A DNA stretch of 64,000 nt from Stomoxys calcitrans. Lineage: Eukaryota > Arthropoda > Insecta > Diptera > Muscidae. The notes below the pieces were generated by a model that had not been told where the DNA came from, ran no database searches, and saw only the letters and a list, made by a program, of their open reading frames with translations. Positions within the stretch are counted from its first letter, which is position 1. Each line of letters starts with the position of its first letter. Of the stretch, positions 22,549 through 32,920 are shown piece after piece. Where the stretch lies: positions 151,164,545 to 151,228,544 of the forward strand of contig NC_081555.1 in assembly GCF_963082655.1 (NCBI RefSeq). Direction: 5' to 3'. A program made the translations under genes and the position numbers.

Positions 22549-24055
22549 ATACCCTCCACCATAAGATGGGGGGTATACTAATTTCGTCATTCTGTTTGTA
22601 ACTACTCGAAATATTCGTCTGAGACCCTATAAAGTATATATATTCTTGAACGTCGTGAAATTTTATGTCGATCTAGCCATGTCCGTCCGTCTGTCCGTCC
22701 GTCCGTCCGTCCGTCCGTCCGTCCGTCCGTCCGTCTGTCTGTCGAAAGCACGCTAACTTCCGAAGGAGTAAAGCTAGCCACTTGAAATTTTGCACAAATA
22801 CTTCTTATTAGTGTAGGTCGGTTGGTATTGTAAATGGGCCATATCGGTCCATGTTTTGATATAGCTGCCATATAAACCGATCTTGGGTCTTGACTTCTTG
22901 AGCCTCTAGAGTGCGCAATTCTTATCCGATTGGAATGAATTTTTGCACGACATGTTTTGTTATGATATCCAAAAACTGCGCCAAGTATAGTTCAAATCGG
23001 TCCATAACCTGATATAGCTGCCATATAAACCGATCTTGGGTCTTGACTTCTTGAGCCTCTAGCGTGCGCAATTCTTATCCGATCAGAATGAAATTTTGCA
23101 CGTCGTGTTTTGTTATTATATTCAACAACCGTGCCAAGTATGGTTCAAATCGGTCCATAACCTGATATAGCTGCCATATAAACCGATCTTGGGTCTTGAC
23201 TTCTTGAGCCTCTAGAGGGCGCAATTCTTATCCGAATGGAATGGAATTTCGCACGACGTGTTTTGTTATGATACCCAACAACTGTGCCAAGTATGGTTCA
23301 AATCGGTCCATAACCTGATATAGCTGCCATATAAACCGATATTGGGTCTTGACTTCTTGAGCCTCTAGAGGGCACAATTCTTATCCGATTTGAATGAATT
23401 ATTGCACCAAGTATTTCGTTATGATATCGAACAACTGTGCCAAGTATGGTTTAAATTGGCCCATAACCTGATATAGCTGTCATATAAACAGATCTGGGGA
23501 TTTGACTTCTTGAGCTTTTAGAGGGCGCAATTCCTATCCGATTTGGCTGAAATTTTGCATGACGTATTTTATTTTTACTTTCAACAACTGTGTCAAATAA
23601 GGTTCAAATCGGTTCATAACCTGATATAGCTGCCATATAAACCGATCTGGGATCTTGACTTCTTGACCCCTAGAGGTCGCAATTATTATCCGATATGCCT
23701 GAAATTTTGTACGACGGATCCTCCCATGACCATCAACAAACGTGTTTATAATGGTCTGAATCGTTCTATAGCCCGATACAGATCCCATATAAATCGTTCT
23801 GTCTATTTTACTTCGTGAGCCCCAATGGGCGCAATTCTTATACGAATTGGCTGAAATTTTACACAGGTCTCCAACATATAATTTAATTGTCCGAACCGGA
23901 CCATATCTTGATATCGTTTTAATAGCAGAGCAACTCTTTTCTTATATCCTTTTTTGCCTAAGAAGAGATGCCGGGAAAAGAACTCGACAAATGCAATCCA
24001 TGGTGGAGGGTATATAAGATTCGGCCCGGCCGAACTTAGCACGCTTTTACTTGTT
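22549..24055 (+). mobile_element. HINE-B element, complete, plus orientation
   Basis: 5' end ATACCCTCCACCATAAGATG, then a pure GTCC microsatellite (22681-22735), then units with the AGCTGCCATATAAACCGAT landmark at 22863, 23016, 23169, 23322, 23475 and 23628: five intervals of exactly 153 bp. The 3' end has GGTGGAGGGTATATAAGATT, hairpin TTCGGCCCGGCCGAA and ACGCTTTTACTTGT. It is the cleanest complete copy of the family in the window. Confidence 0.8.
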
Positions 24056-24320
24056 TTTGTTGTTGTTGGCTTGGTAGGATTTGGTCGCATGGTTGTTCGG
24101 TCTGTTGCTTAGCCGCCTGTTTGTTGTATGCAAAGTAAGTTTGGTATTTTAAGATAAAGACAGCAAAATAAACTGATCATTTGTTTTACGACGGAAGCTT
24201 TGAAATCGAACGGCATCGATACAACAGAAAATGCCTTAACGTAAATGCGAGAGGTGCGAGCAAAAGTTTGAATTGCTTTTGTTAGTGAATTATCAAAAGA
24301 GAGAAGGCCTAGAAAGGGAG

Positions 24321-24352
24321 GCTGTCGTAGCGCAGAGGTTAAAATATCCACC
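24321..24352 (+). mobile_element. SINE head fragment
   Basis: 'gtcgtagcgcagaggttaaa' is the A-box end of the tRNA-derived SINE, here on the plus strand, next to an inverted full copy. The rest of 24056-24320 is unremarkable. Confidence 0.5.
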
Positions 24353-24364
24353 TATAAATACAAC

Positions 24365-24670
24365 AAATTTTGCCCATGAACATTCCACTAAGGAGCAGGG
24401 GCAAACTTCTCACCTATCAATGAGTGCAGTCCGATTCAAGTTTACGCTCAATGATAAGGTGGCTCCTTTTTATAGCCGAGTCCGAACAGCGTGCCGCAGT
24501 GCGACACCTCTTTGGAGAGAAGCTTTACATGGCATTTTACCTAACAAATGTTGCCAGCATTAGGAGGGGAAGCCACCGCTGAAAATTTTTTCTGATGGTC
24601 TCGCCAGGATTCGAACCCAGGCGTTCAGCGTCATAGGCGGACATGCTAACCTCTGCGCTACGGTGACCTC
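24365..24670 (-). mobile_element. tRNA-derived SINE, full length
   Basis: Best-preserved copy. On the minus strand: A box in GGTCACCGTAGCGCAGAGG (24646-24669), B box GGGTTCGAATCC (24607-24618), TGGCGAGACCATCAGAAAAA, a body with 'ggctataaaaaggagccacc' and a 3' part 'gtggaatgttcatgggcaaa'. The heads look like tRNA but do not fold into a full cloverleaf with an acceptor stem. Confidence 0.85.
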
Positions 24671-24674
24671 CGTA

Positions 24675-25500
24675 GGCCACCTACGGCGCTGAATATCTGC
24701 GTTCGAATCAAAAAAAATTATCAGTGTTGGTTGTACCCTTCGACTCGGTTGATATCTGTGAGTACCACATGGGCTGGAACTTTGAGCTCCGACCCGTTAC
24801 CAGGGGAAGCTTAGCTAAAAGCTATCGGGCGCGTCGACAGGTTGCGGATAATGGAAAGCTTAGAATTTATGCGGAGTAGCTGCTAATGCGGCCGCGAGCA
24901 GTTAACGTTTTCGAGAGGAGAGTCTCAGTTAGGGTTCAGGTGACAGTGACTCCAATATTCAGTGCCAATTTTAATCGAAATTACAAGGCGAGTTATTGAC
25001 GTCTCCAAATAATCAATGGCCAACATCACAGTGTGTTCCCTGGTTAGGGACGGCTGGCGTCGGATCTTGGAGCAAGCGGCTCGATCGGCCCAGCTCGATA
25101 ACCCACGCAAACGAAAAAAGACCATGATCGGCGGATCTCTACCTAGAATGTCCGGATTTCTTTATAAAGAAGGAGCAGTATACGCATTGGTGGATGTATT
25201 TGGGAAATGCAAGGCCGATATTACCGCCTTACAGGTAGTGCAATCGAATGGGAAAGGCGTCACAAAAACACCAAACGGCGACGAACTATAATATAGTTGA
25301 CATGACACGAGGCATTAGTTTGGCGGCAGATATGTGGTTAGTCGGAGACTAAAATACACAGTCTCCAGCTTTTCTCCGTTGGATGAGAGGCCAGCCACAG
25401 TCCGCATAAAAGTCAAATGATTCAACACCAGCCTTATTTGTACCCAAGCCCCGAAGGCCGAAAAGGACAAGCAGACCAAGAATATTTTCAAGAAGAGCAT
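24675..25500 (+). pseudogene. LINE 5' end: leader and AP-endonuclease N-terminus (RTE-like)
   Basis: From about 25145 the plus strand reads SGFLYKEGAVYALVDVFGKCKADITALQVVQSNGKG, in pieces no longer than shown by residues 45-82 of a 91-codon frame (25016-25291). ADITALQ(E) is the first conserved endonuclease block. After an in-frame stop it continues as HDTRH, RRLKYTVSSFSPLDERPATVRIK and SLICTQAP in the same frame to about 25490. The last part of the endonuclease domain and the whole reverse transcriptase are missing in this orientation. Upstream, 24690-25010 is GC-richer than its surroundings and is probably the element's leader. At about 25500 it meets the 3' end of an inverted copy. Confidence 0.75.
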
Positions 25501-26640
25501 AGATCGGGCTTTTGGTCTTCCCGGGTTGGTTGTACCACAGTGTTTGCCTTCAAAAGACTCCTTTGCTGGAGCTTCTTCATCCATTCTGACAACATGACCT
25601 AGCCAACGCAGCCGTTGTATTTTGATGCGTGTAACTATGCTATCTCCATTATCGCAAACTGGTTCATATATTTTACGAAGAATCTCTTACGAAGTACTCA
25701 TGCTTCAGAACCATATAACAGCACGGGTAGTATCAGTGTCTTGTATAGTGTAATCTTCATCTGTCGCAAGGTGGCCTTGTTTCTAAACTGCTTACTTAGT
25801 CCAAAGTAGCATCTGTTTGCCTGTATTATTCTTCGCTTAATCTCAAAACTGGTGTTATTCGTTTCGGTTACGGCGGTGCCGAGGTAGATAAAGTTACTGA
25901 CAGTCTCAAAGTTGTGGTTCCCAACTTTCTCCATGTTCTTTATCTGCTCGGTTGTGCAAGGCTTTTTGGGAGTGGAAACCATCCATTTCGTCTTATCTCC
26001 ATTTACAGCCAGACGCATTTTCATTGACTCTCTTTCGATTCTTTCAAAGGCTGCAGTTACTACTTTCGGTGACCGACCTATGATATCGATGTCGTCGGCA
26101 TAGGCGAGTAGCATGTGTTCTCTTGTGATTAGTGTGCCATATCTATTCACTTCTGCATCTCGTATAATCTTCTCCAGCAGGATATTAAAGAGATCACACG
26201 ATAGGCTGTCTCCTTGTCTGAAACCTCGTTTGGTATTAAATGGTTCGGAGAGATTCTTTCCTATTCTTACTGAGGAACGCGTATCAGCAAGCGTCATCCT
26301 GCAGAGTCTTATTAATTTTTGCAGGGATACCAAACTCAGACATGGCTTGAAATACCTTTGAACGTAAAGGAGTATCGAAGGCGGCTTTGTAGTCAACGAA
26401 GAGATGGTAGGTGTTGATTTGTCCATCTCGGGTCTTTTCCAGGATTGGCGCAGTGTGAATATCTGGTCTAGGGTGGATTTACCAGGTCTAAAGCCGCCTT
26501 GGTAGGGTCCAATTATCTCACTGACTTTAGGTTTCAATCTTTCACACAGTACGCTCGAGAGTATCTTGTATGCGATGGGGAGGAGACTTATTCCTCTGTA
26601 GTTGGTACATTCCGTCTTGTCTTCTTTATGCACCCATAGC
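25500..26640 (-). pseudogene. LINE reverse transcriptase pseudogene (RTE-like), inverted
   Basis: Minus-strand peptides: TNYRGISLLPIAYKILSS, YQGGFRPGKSTLDQIFTLRQ, then a frame shift through block A, FRQGDSLSCDLFNILLEK (block B), LLAYADDIDIIG (block C), ESMKMRLAVNGDKTKWMV, LILPVLLYGSEA and finally NPGRPKA. It belongs to the family of 19722-21500 and keeps the 15 residues lost there, but its own block A is shifted out of frame. A TATAT-rich or polyA 3' end is not visible because the element joins the forward endonuclease fragment at 25500. Confidence 0.85.
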
Positions 26641-27125
26641 AACTATATCGAAAAATCATCCGATTTGGACCAAATTCGTTACTAACATTGAGTGCTCTAA
26701 TAAATACAAGCCACTGTAAAATATTAGTTCAATATTGGTCTTGTTGGCAGTTTTATCCAAATATAGACCGATTATATATAGACCACACGGATATCGAAAA
26801 GCGTAACACAAGTCATTGTGTCAAATTTGTGCGAAATCGGAAAAAAATTCCCTTTTATGGGTCCAAGATCTTAAGTAGAGAGATCGGTCTATATGGCAGC
26901 GATATCCAAATCTAGACAGATCTGGGCCAAATTAAAGACGGATGTCGAGTGGCCTAACACTACTCACAGTCTTAAATGTCAGAAAAAATGGATAGTAAAT
27001 CAGGTTTTTATAGCATAAGTCCTACAATCGGTAGATCTGTTTATATGGGTACTACATCAAGATATAGTCCGATGTAGCCCATCTTCGAACTTAACCTGAA
27101 TATGAAAAAAAAAGAGTTTCAGCTA
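26641..27125 (-). mobile_element. HINE-A fragment
   Basis: Three diverged units. The unit at 26879-27000 ('gcagcgatatccaaatctag', 'gacggatgtcgagtggccta') is a rare variant that reappears at 56345-56466. It ends with 'cccatcttcgaacttaacct'. Confidence 0.6.
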
Positions 27126-27129
27126 TGTC

Positions 27130-27595
27130 TATTTTTATACCCATCACTATAGTATGGGGTTATACTCATCTCGTCATTCCGTTCGTAACACTTCGAAATA
27201 TTGATCTAGGACCCCATAAGGTATATATATTCTTGATCGTCTCGACATTCTAAATCGAACTAGCCATGTCCGTCCGTCCGTCTGTCGAAATCACGATAGC
27301 AGTCGAACGCGTAAAGCTAGCCGTTTGAAATTTTGCACAGATACTTAAAATTGATGTAGATCGCTGGGCATTGTAAATGGGCCATATCGGTTCAGATTTG
27401 GATATAGCTCCCATATATACCGATCTCCCGATTCGATTTCTTGAGCCCCTGGAAGCCGAACTTTTCATCCGATTTGGCTAAAAATTTTGCACATAGTGTT
27501 ATGACTTCCAACAACTGTGTCAAGTACGGTCGAATTTGGCCTATAACCAGATATAGCTCCCATATTTAGCAGAATCCTTCGGTAGTGGGTATAAG
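27130..27595 (+). mobile_element. HINE-B-like element, internally deleted
   Basis: 5' end 'tatacccatcactatagtat', microsatellite GTCCGTCCGTCTGTCG (27269-27286), one to two units, then 'ccttcggtagtgggtataag'. The hairpin end is missing. Confidence 0.6.
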
Positions 27596-27729
27596 GAATT
27601 CGCAAAGCCACATGATTGCCCCAGATCAAGAAGTAATGAATCAAATTGATCACGATGTGATAGATGGAAGGCTACCTGAAGCCTTACCCAAAAACCCCAT
27701 TCTATTGAAGCCAAGATTGCTGCATACCA

Positions 27730-28720
27730 AGCAAGCCTGCAAAAGTCAACGAAATAATTGGGCCCTAACAGTGTGGCTTTAGACATTGGAAATCCACAGT
27801 ATGCCAGATATTTGCAATGCGCCAAATCCTGAAAAAAAAACCTGAGAAGGACGAATCAACACCTATCATCATTCGTTGACATTAAAGCAGGTTCCGACAG
27901 CCCTATACGTTCAAAGGTATTCCAAGTCATGTCTGAGTTTGGAATCCCTGTAAAACTGGTACGACTTTACAGGATGACGCTTGCTGATACATGCTCTCCA
28001 GTTAAAATAGGAAAAGAACCGGAGGAAGCAATTGTAGCGTTTGAAAGTATCGAAAGAGAATCATCGAAAATGGGTTTGACAGTAAGACAAAGTGAATGAT
28101 ATCAATAAGGCCCTGTTAATCAGTACAGATAAAGAAAATGGAGTAAGTTGGGAACTACGAGATATTCAGCAACATTATCTACCTCTGCACCGCCATAACA
28201 GATGCTGCTTTCGACTGAGCAAGCAGCTGAGGATCAAAGCTACCTCTCGGCAGACGAATATTGCACTAAAAAAGACACTGATACTACCAGCGCTGTTGTA
28301 TGGCTCCGGAGTATAGGTAATTGCGAAAGCAGATGAAGTAGTACTTGGAGTGCTTGAGAGAAAAATACTTCGTAAAATATATGGACCCGTTAATGGAGAA
28401 TACAGGCGTCGTATGAACCACTGTATGACGACAATAGCATAGTTAAAAATATCCAAATACGGCGGTTGCTTTGGCTAGGTCATGTTGTCAAAATGAATGA
28501 ATGCGAAAGCAGATGAAGTAGTACTTGGAGTGCTTGAGAGAAAAATACTTCGTAAAATATATGGACCCGTTAATGGAGAATACAGGCTTCGCATGAACCA
28601 CTATATGACGACAATAGCATAGTTAAAACTATCCAAATACGGCGGTTGCTTTGGATAGGTCATGTTGTCAAACGCTATTCTCAGTTCGTCTAATAGGACA
28701 AATGTTCCGTCATAGCTGAT
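27730..28720 (+). pseudogene. LINE remnant (RTE-like), badly decayed, with 180-bp duplication
   Basis: Reads KVNEIIGP, then a stop, QCGFR, and later pieces of the same protein as 19722-21500, including TLILPALLYGSGV and 'gaggtcatgttgtc' (GHVV). Block C is lost. The segment 28323-28502 (reading through the post-transcriptase domain to GHVVKMNE) is repeated at 28503-28670 with a few substitutions; the offset is 180 bp. Confidence 0.75.
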
Positions 28721-28734
28721 TAAAGTAAAAACTT

Positions 28735-28820
28735 AAGTTTATAACCTCCTAATGGTGGCGATATTTGCACACCCAGACGTTCGGCGTCATAGGCGGACAT
28801 GCTAACCACTGCTTTGCAGT
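28735..28820 (-). mobile_element. SINE head fragment
   Basis: Minus strand shows the A box ('agcagtggttagcatgtccg') and a changed B box (reverse of 'tttgcacacccagacg'). Only the tRNA-like head remains. Confidence 0.6.
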
Positions 28821-29638
28821 AACCTCCAGTCGAAGCTGTTATATATGAAGCAAATATATATATATATATGACAGTTGCCCAACTTTTCTTTGACTCCTGC
28901 TATCCAACTTTTGCTTGACCCCTCCTCAGACCAAAAACTGCAAACGGAATATAAATAAAAATAAGATGAAAATCGTTTGCTCTTACCGAAGATGTTACAA
29001 GTGGTGTTTGTCGTTGGTGATGGTAACGTATTGATCACATAAAATTACCGAACATTTTGTCAGTTTTAGCCATCCTTGTTGACCCTTAAAGAATATCCTC
29101 AAGGGCTTATGTTCGCTTGGCATAAACACCCGCATGCATAATAACAACACCACACAACTCAGCACCGACTATCGGAGAGATTGTCACCAATGCTTTTTGT
29201 AAGGGGGAAACTTAACATGCCAAAAACATGAGATCTCTTAGCGTATCGTTGAATATCGAAAAACTGTTGTAAAATCACTCAGAGACGCCGAATTGTACAG
29301 ATTTTTTCTTCTTTTAAACTTACTTGCCTACTGCCTACCTACATGAATATCCAATGAATGATAAAGAAGACAGCAGCAAGAAAAAAAAAACTCAACAATA
29401 GCCGATACAAGTCGATATGTCGGCATGGAGAACATGGGCATCCGTTTTAGCGTAAATACTTTTACGCGTTCAACTTTAGAGAGAGAGAGAGCTTATGAGC
29501 TTTTTTGTTGTTTAGCTGCCTAAGTGAAAAAAATAAACAACAGTAGAACTGATACTTGATTTCCTGTGCTAGTTGTAGAAACAGGGATGTTTAGGGGGTT
29601 TGCATGAATTATAGTAATAAGGCCTGCTGTTTCATATA
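28821..29638. other. Single-copy-looking DNA
   Basis: Contains a (TA)n run at 28853-28868 and a GA run at 29481-29491. No repeat family or coding family was recognised. Confidence 0.4.
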
Positions 29639-29780
29639 TAGGGGCGCACTTCGCTGCGCCTTCTTTAACTCACTTTTACCTTTTATTTGAGCCCTATACT
29701 GCCATGGTCAGCAAGTAAGTCCTATTTTGGGCGGAGTTCTGGAGAGGGAACTCTTAGGCCAGAATGTGAATGCCGAGTTC
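29639..29780 (-). repeat. Repeat C fragment
   Basis: 'cgcacttcgctgcgccttct' and 'ttgagccctatactgccatg' match the inverted repeat C array at 39235-41165, including its 'gctccgcagcaccttctttt' start. Confidence 0.6.
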
Positions 29781-29817
29781 GTTCTATACTTATAAATACG
29801 TTTTTGTGGTTTGGTGG

Positions 29818-29925
29818 ACTTGGAGGCCGCTGTAGCGCAGAGTCATCATGTCAGTGTATGACGCTAAACACTTGGTTTCGAATCCTGGCGAGAACATCAG
29901 AAATAAAATTTACAGCGCAAAAGTT
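29818..29925 (+). mobile_element. SINE head fragment
   Basis: A box 'gctgtagcgcagagtcatca' and B box GGTTTCGAATCC (29872-29883) followed by 'tggcgagaacatcagaaata'. An extra T in the B box and the short body make it a truncated, probably silent copy. The DNA from 29926 to 30214 shows nothing recognisable. Confidence 0.7.
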
Positions 29926-30214
29926 TTGCCACATCGAAAAATCTTGAAAATAATTCTGGAACTTTTGAAGGGATAGAAATTTGAACATGAGACTTAACAT
30001 TGTCAATGTTGAGTTGTTTTCCAATATGCTTGCAACCTAAGTAGGTCCAGAGGCTTGAAATTTGTACACCTCGAGCATGCCAAATTTTGAATTGATTAGC
30101 AATCAGTCATTTATGGGCCGGCTTGATTTTTTAAAGAAAGAGCTCCTAAAACCCTACAAAAAACATGCTGAAGTCTCTAATGGTTTATGAGTTTTTGGAG
30201 GTACAATAATTTTT

Positions 30215-30900
30215 TTATCTCCAACACCACCATAGGATGGGGGTATACTTATCTAGTCATTCCGTTTGTAAGACCTCGAAGTATTGATTTTTTTTTTTGT
30301 TATGATTATCCGATTTTGATGAAATAAAGGACAGTGAGTTGTGTTAGACCCTTCGACATAGTTCTTCAATTTGGCCCAGATCGGTTCAGATTTGAATATA
30401 GCTGCCATATAGACCGATCTCTCGATTTAAGGTTTTGGGCCCATAAAAGGTGTATTAATTGTCAGATGGCACCAAAATTTGGGACAGTGAGTAAAGTTAA
30501 ACTCCTCGACATATTTCCGCAATTTGGTCTGGACCGATGAAGATTTGCATAAAGCTGGCATAGAGACCTGTCTTTCGATTTAAGGTTTTGGGCCCATAAA
30601 ATGAGCATTTATTGTCCATGTCGCCGAAATTTGGTACCATGAGTTGTGTTAGGCCCTTCGACATTTTTCTGCAACTTGGCCCAAATCGGACCAGATTTGG
30701 ATATAGCTGCCATATAGACCGATATCTCGATTCAAAGTCTTGGCCCCATAAAAGGCGCATTTTTAATCCGATATCACTGAAATTCGACACAGTGACTTAT
30801 GTAAGGCTTTTCAAAACTATGTTAGGCAATATAAAAATATACCCGAGGTGGTGGGTACCCAAAGTTCGGCTCGGCCGAATTTAACACCTTTTTACTTGTT
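30215..30900 (+). mobile_element. HINE-A element, short form
   Basis: 5' end 'aacaccaccataggatgggg', no GTCC microsatellite, about three units (AGCTGCCATATAGACCGAT near 30400 and 30705), then GGTGGTGGGTACCCAAAG, hairpin TTCGGCTCGGCCGAA and CACCTTTTTACTTGTT. The deletion lies between the 5' end and the array. Confidence 0.7.
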
Positions 30901-31967
30901 ATTTAGAAATTTTTTAATCGGACCTCTTCCTTAATCGAATGTTCATGAGCAAATATGCATTTGCACGTATGTCAGATCTTCTTAAAGTGGAAACTTTTTT
31001 TGAAGTAGCTTAAGGGAATAGGCATGCAAAATTTTGAAAAATTCGATTTATAATTTTTTAAAGTATGCCTCACAAAAATTCACAATAAGATTATGAAGTT
31101 ACTTATGCATATGTATTTCCCTAAAAGAAGACTTCTTACACTTTGTGTTTTTTAGAAATTCGACAAATGCAAGACTCTACCTTCCATAAGTATAATACCC
31201 AACAAGGCCCATTCCAGAATAGGCCCCGCAGTAAAGCGCCTGTCGCGAAATTTTTTAAAGCGTCTTTCTTTTGCTTTAACTGTGATTTTAATCAAATGTT
31301 TTCCGACTTAGTATTATGCAAATATTATCCCAGATGCATTTGTTACTCTACATACTTCATATCGCCCCTTAGGAGTCTGTATTTAAGCCATCACTTCACA
31401 GGCGGTGAGGGTAGATAATATTTAAAGTAAAATGTCTCTTTCCTGCATTGCGGCAAGCAACTTCATGGCAATTTAGCGGTGTTATTTGTTTAAATTTTTT
31501 TTTTATTCGTTCGCCCCCATCTTTAAACGATTTTAAAATTTTGAACAATAATAAATTTCTAAATTAATGTGACAAATTTCACCTTACCCATATCACATTT
31601 ATATAATTTAATAGCTTTTGGGGTTTTTTTATATGGAAACCATGGAGAAAAAGTATGCCTTCAGATTTAAAACATGACCCCATATGGGCATATATGGAGC
31701 TGCGTTGTTTCTGTCATTTTTGTCCATAAATATCTTGTTAGAGATGGTAATATATTAACAGGTAAAATTGTTTAACAACGATTTGATGATCGAATGATGT
31801 TTACAATCAGATTTTTAACTCTGAATGCTAGAATTGGAATACACAGGACGTAATGTAGATTTCAAATAGGTTTAATTGGCATATTTCCTTTATAGAACTG
31901 TAAAATTGACCTATTTTAAGGCTTCATTAAATTTTGTGAATCCGGCCGAAAATATGAACAAAAATTA
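30901..31967. other. AT-rich single-copy-looking DNA
   Basis: No recognised repeat, RNA gene or convincing frame. Confidence 0.4.
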
Positions 31968-32682
31968 ACAAGTAAAAGCGTGATAAGTTCGGATGGGAAC
32001 TATTGAGTTGCCCAAAAAGTAATTGCGGATTTTTTTTAAGAAAGTAAATGCATTTGTAATAAAACTTAGAATGAACTTTAATCAAATATACTTTTTTTAC
32101 ACTTTTTTTTCTAAAGCAAGCTAAAAGTAACAGCTGATAACTGACAGAAGAAAGAATGCAATTACAGAGTCACAAGCAGTGAAAAAATTTGTCAACGCCG
32201 ACTATATGAAAAATCCGCAATTACTTTTTGGGCAACCCAATATATCAGGTTATAGACAGATTTAAGACGTACTTTCCACAGTTATGGGAAGTCATGACAG
32301 AACACTATGTACCAAATTTCAGCTAATCGGACAAAAATTGTGGCTTTCATGGGCTCAAGAAGTCAAAGCGGGAGATCGGTTTAAATTGGATCAGATGCGT
32401 GACCGATTTGAATCGTACTAAGCACAGTTGTTAAATGTCACAACAGAACACCATGCGCAAAATTTCAGCCAAATCGCACAAAAATTGTGGCTTCCATGGG
32501 CTCCAGAAGTCAAATCTGGAGATCGGTTTACATGGGAGCTATATCTAAATCTGAACCGATATAGCACATTTGTAATCCCCGACGACCTACAGCAATATAA
32601 AGTATCAGAGAAGTATTTCGAGACGATAAAGAAATGGAATGACTAGATTAGTATCTACCCATCCTATGGTGGTGGGTTTAAT
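31968..32682 (-). mobile_element. HINE-B element, short, interrupted by a MITE
   Basis: 3' end ACAAGTAAAAGCGTGATAAG with half a hairpin (TTCGGATGG), then the MITE 32003-32240, then about three units (ATATCAGGTTATAGACAG; GGGCTCAAGAAGTCAAAG) and the 5' end 'acccatcctatggtggtggg'. The microsatellite zone is deleted. Confidence 0.6.
32003..32240. mobile_element. MITE, 238 bp, TA target duplication
   Basis: Terminal inverted repeats of about 30 bp begin TTGAGTTGCCCAAAAAGTAA and end in the reverse complement; TA lies at 32001-32002 and 32241-32242. TA duplication and this end suggest a Tc1/mariner-type MITE. Copies: 34471-34673, 44802-45038 and the interrupted 55064-57281. The interior has no coding potential. 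Confidence 0.85.
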
Positions 32683-32920
32683 AAAGTCGAATATCTCCGA
32701 AACCATTGCAGATATTGTAGACCTCAAGCGGTCTAAAAATCAGATCATAAATGAAGATTTGGCAGCCCGAACAATTTTTCGAAATACCGAGGTGACCAAC
32801 TTTAGGTGTCTGTGAAAAGGCGTGCGGACATACTAGGGCCTTGAAATTTTGCACACTCGTTGACACTTCAGCTCTAACCCTTTTAAAGAGATATCCCTAT
32901 CCGTTCTCACACGGCATATT

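Noticed and set aside
22071..22601. 176-codon open frame
   Set aside because: It contains a poly-lysine stretch from a poly(A) run and runs into a HINE-B end; no domain or family resemblance.
24607..24669. tRNA gene
   Set aside because: A and B boxes are present but no cloverleaf or acceptor stem, and the same head is attached to a common body at several sites; it is a SINE.
24675..26640. Twin-primed LINE insertion
   Set aside because: Twin priming inverts the 5' half so that the halves diverge; here the halves converge.
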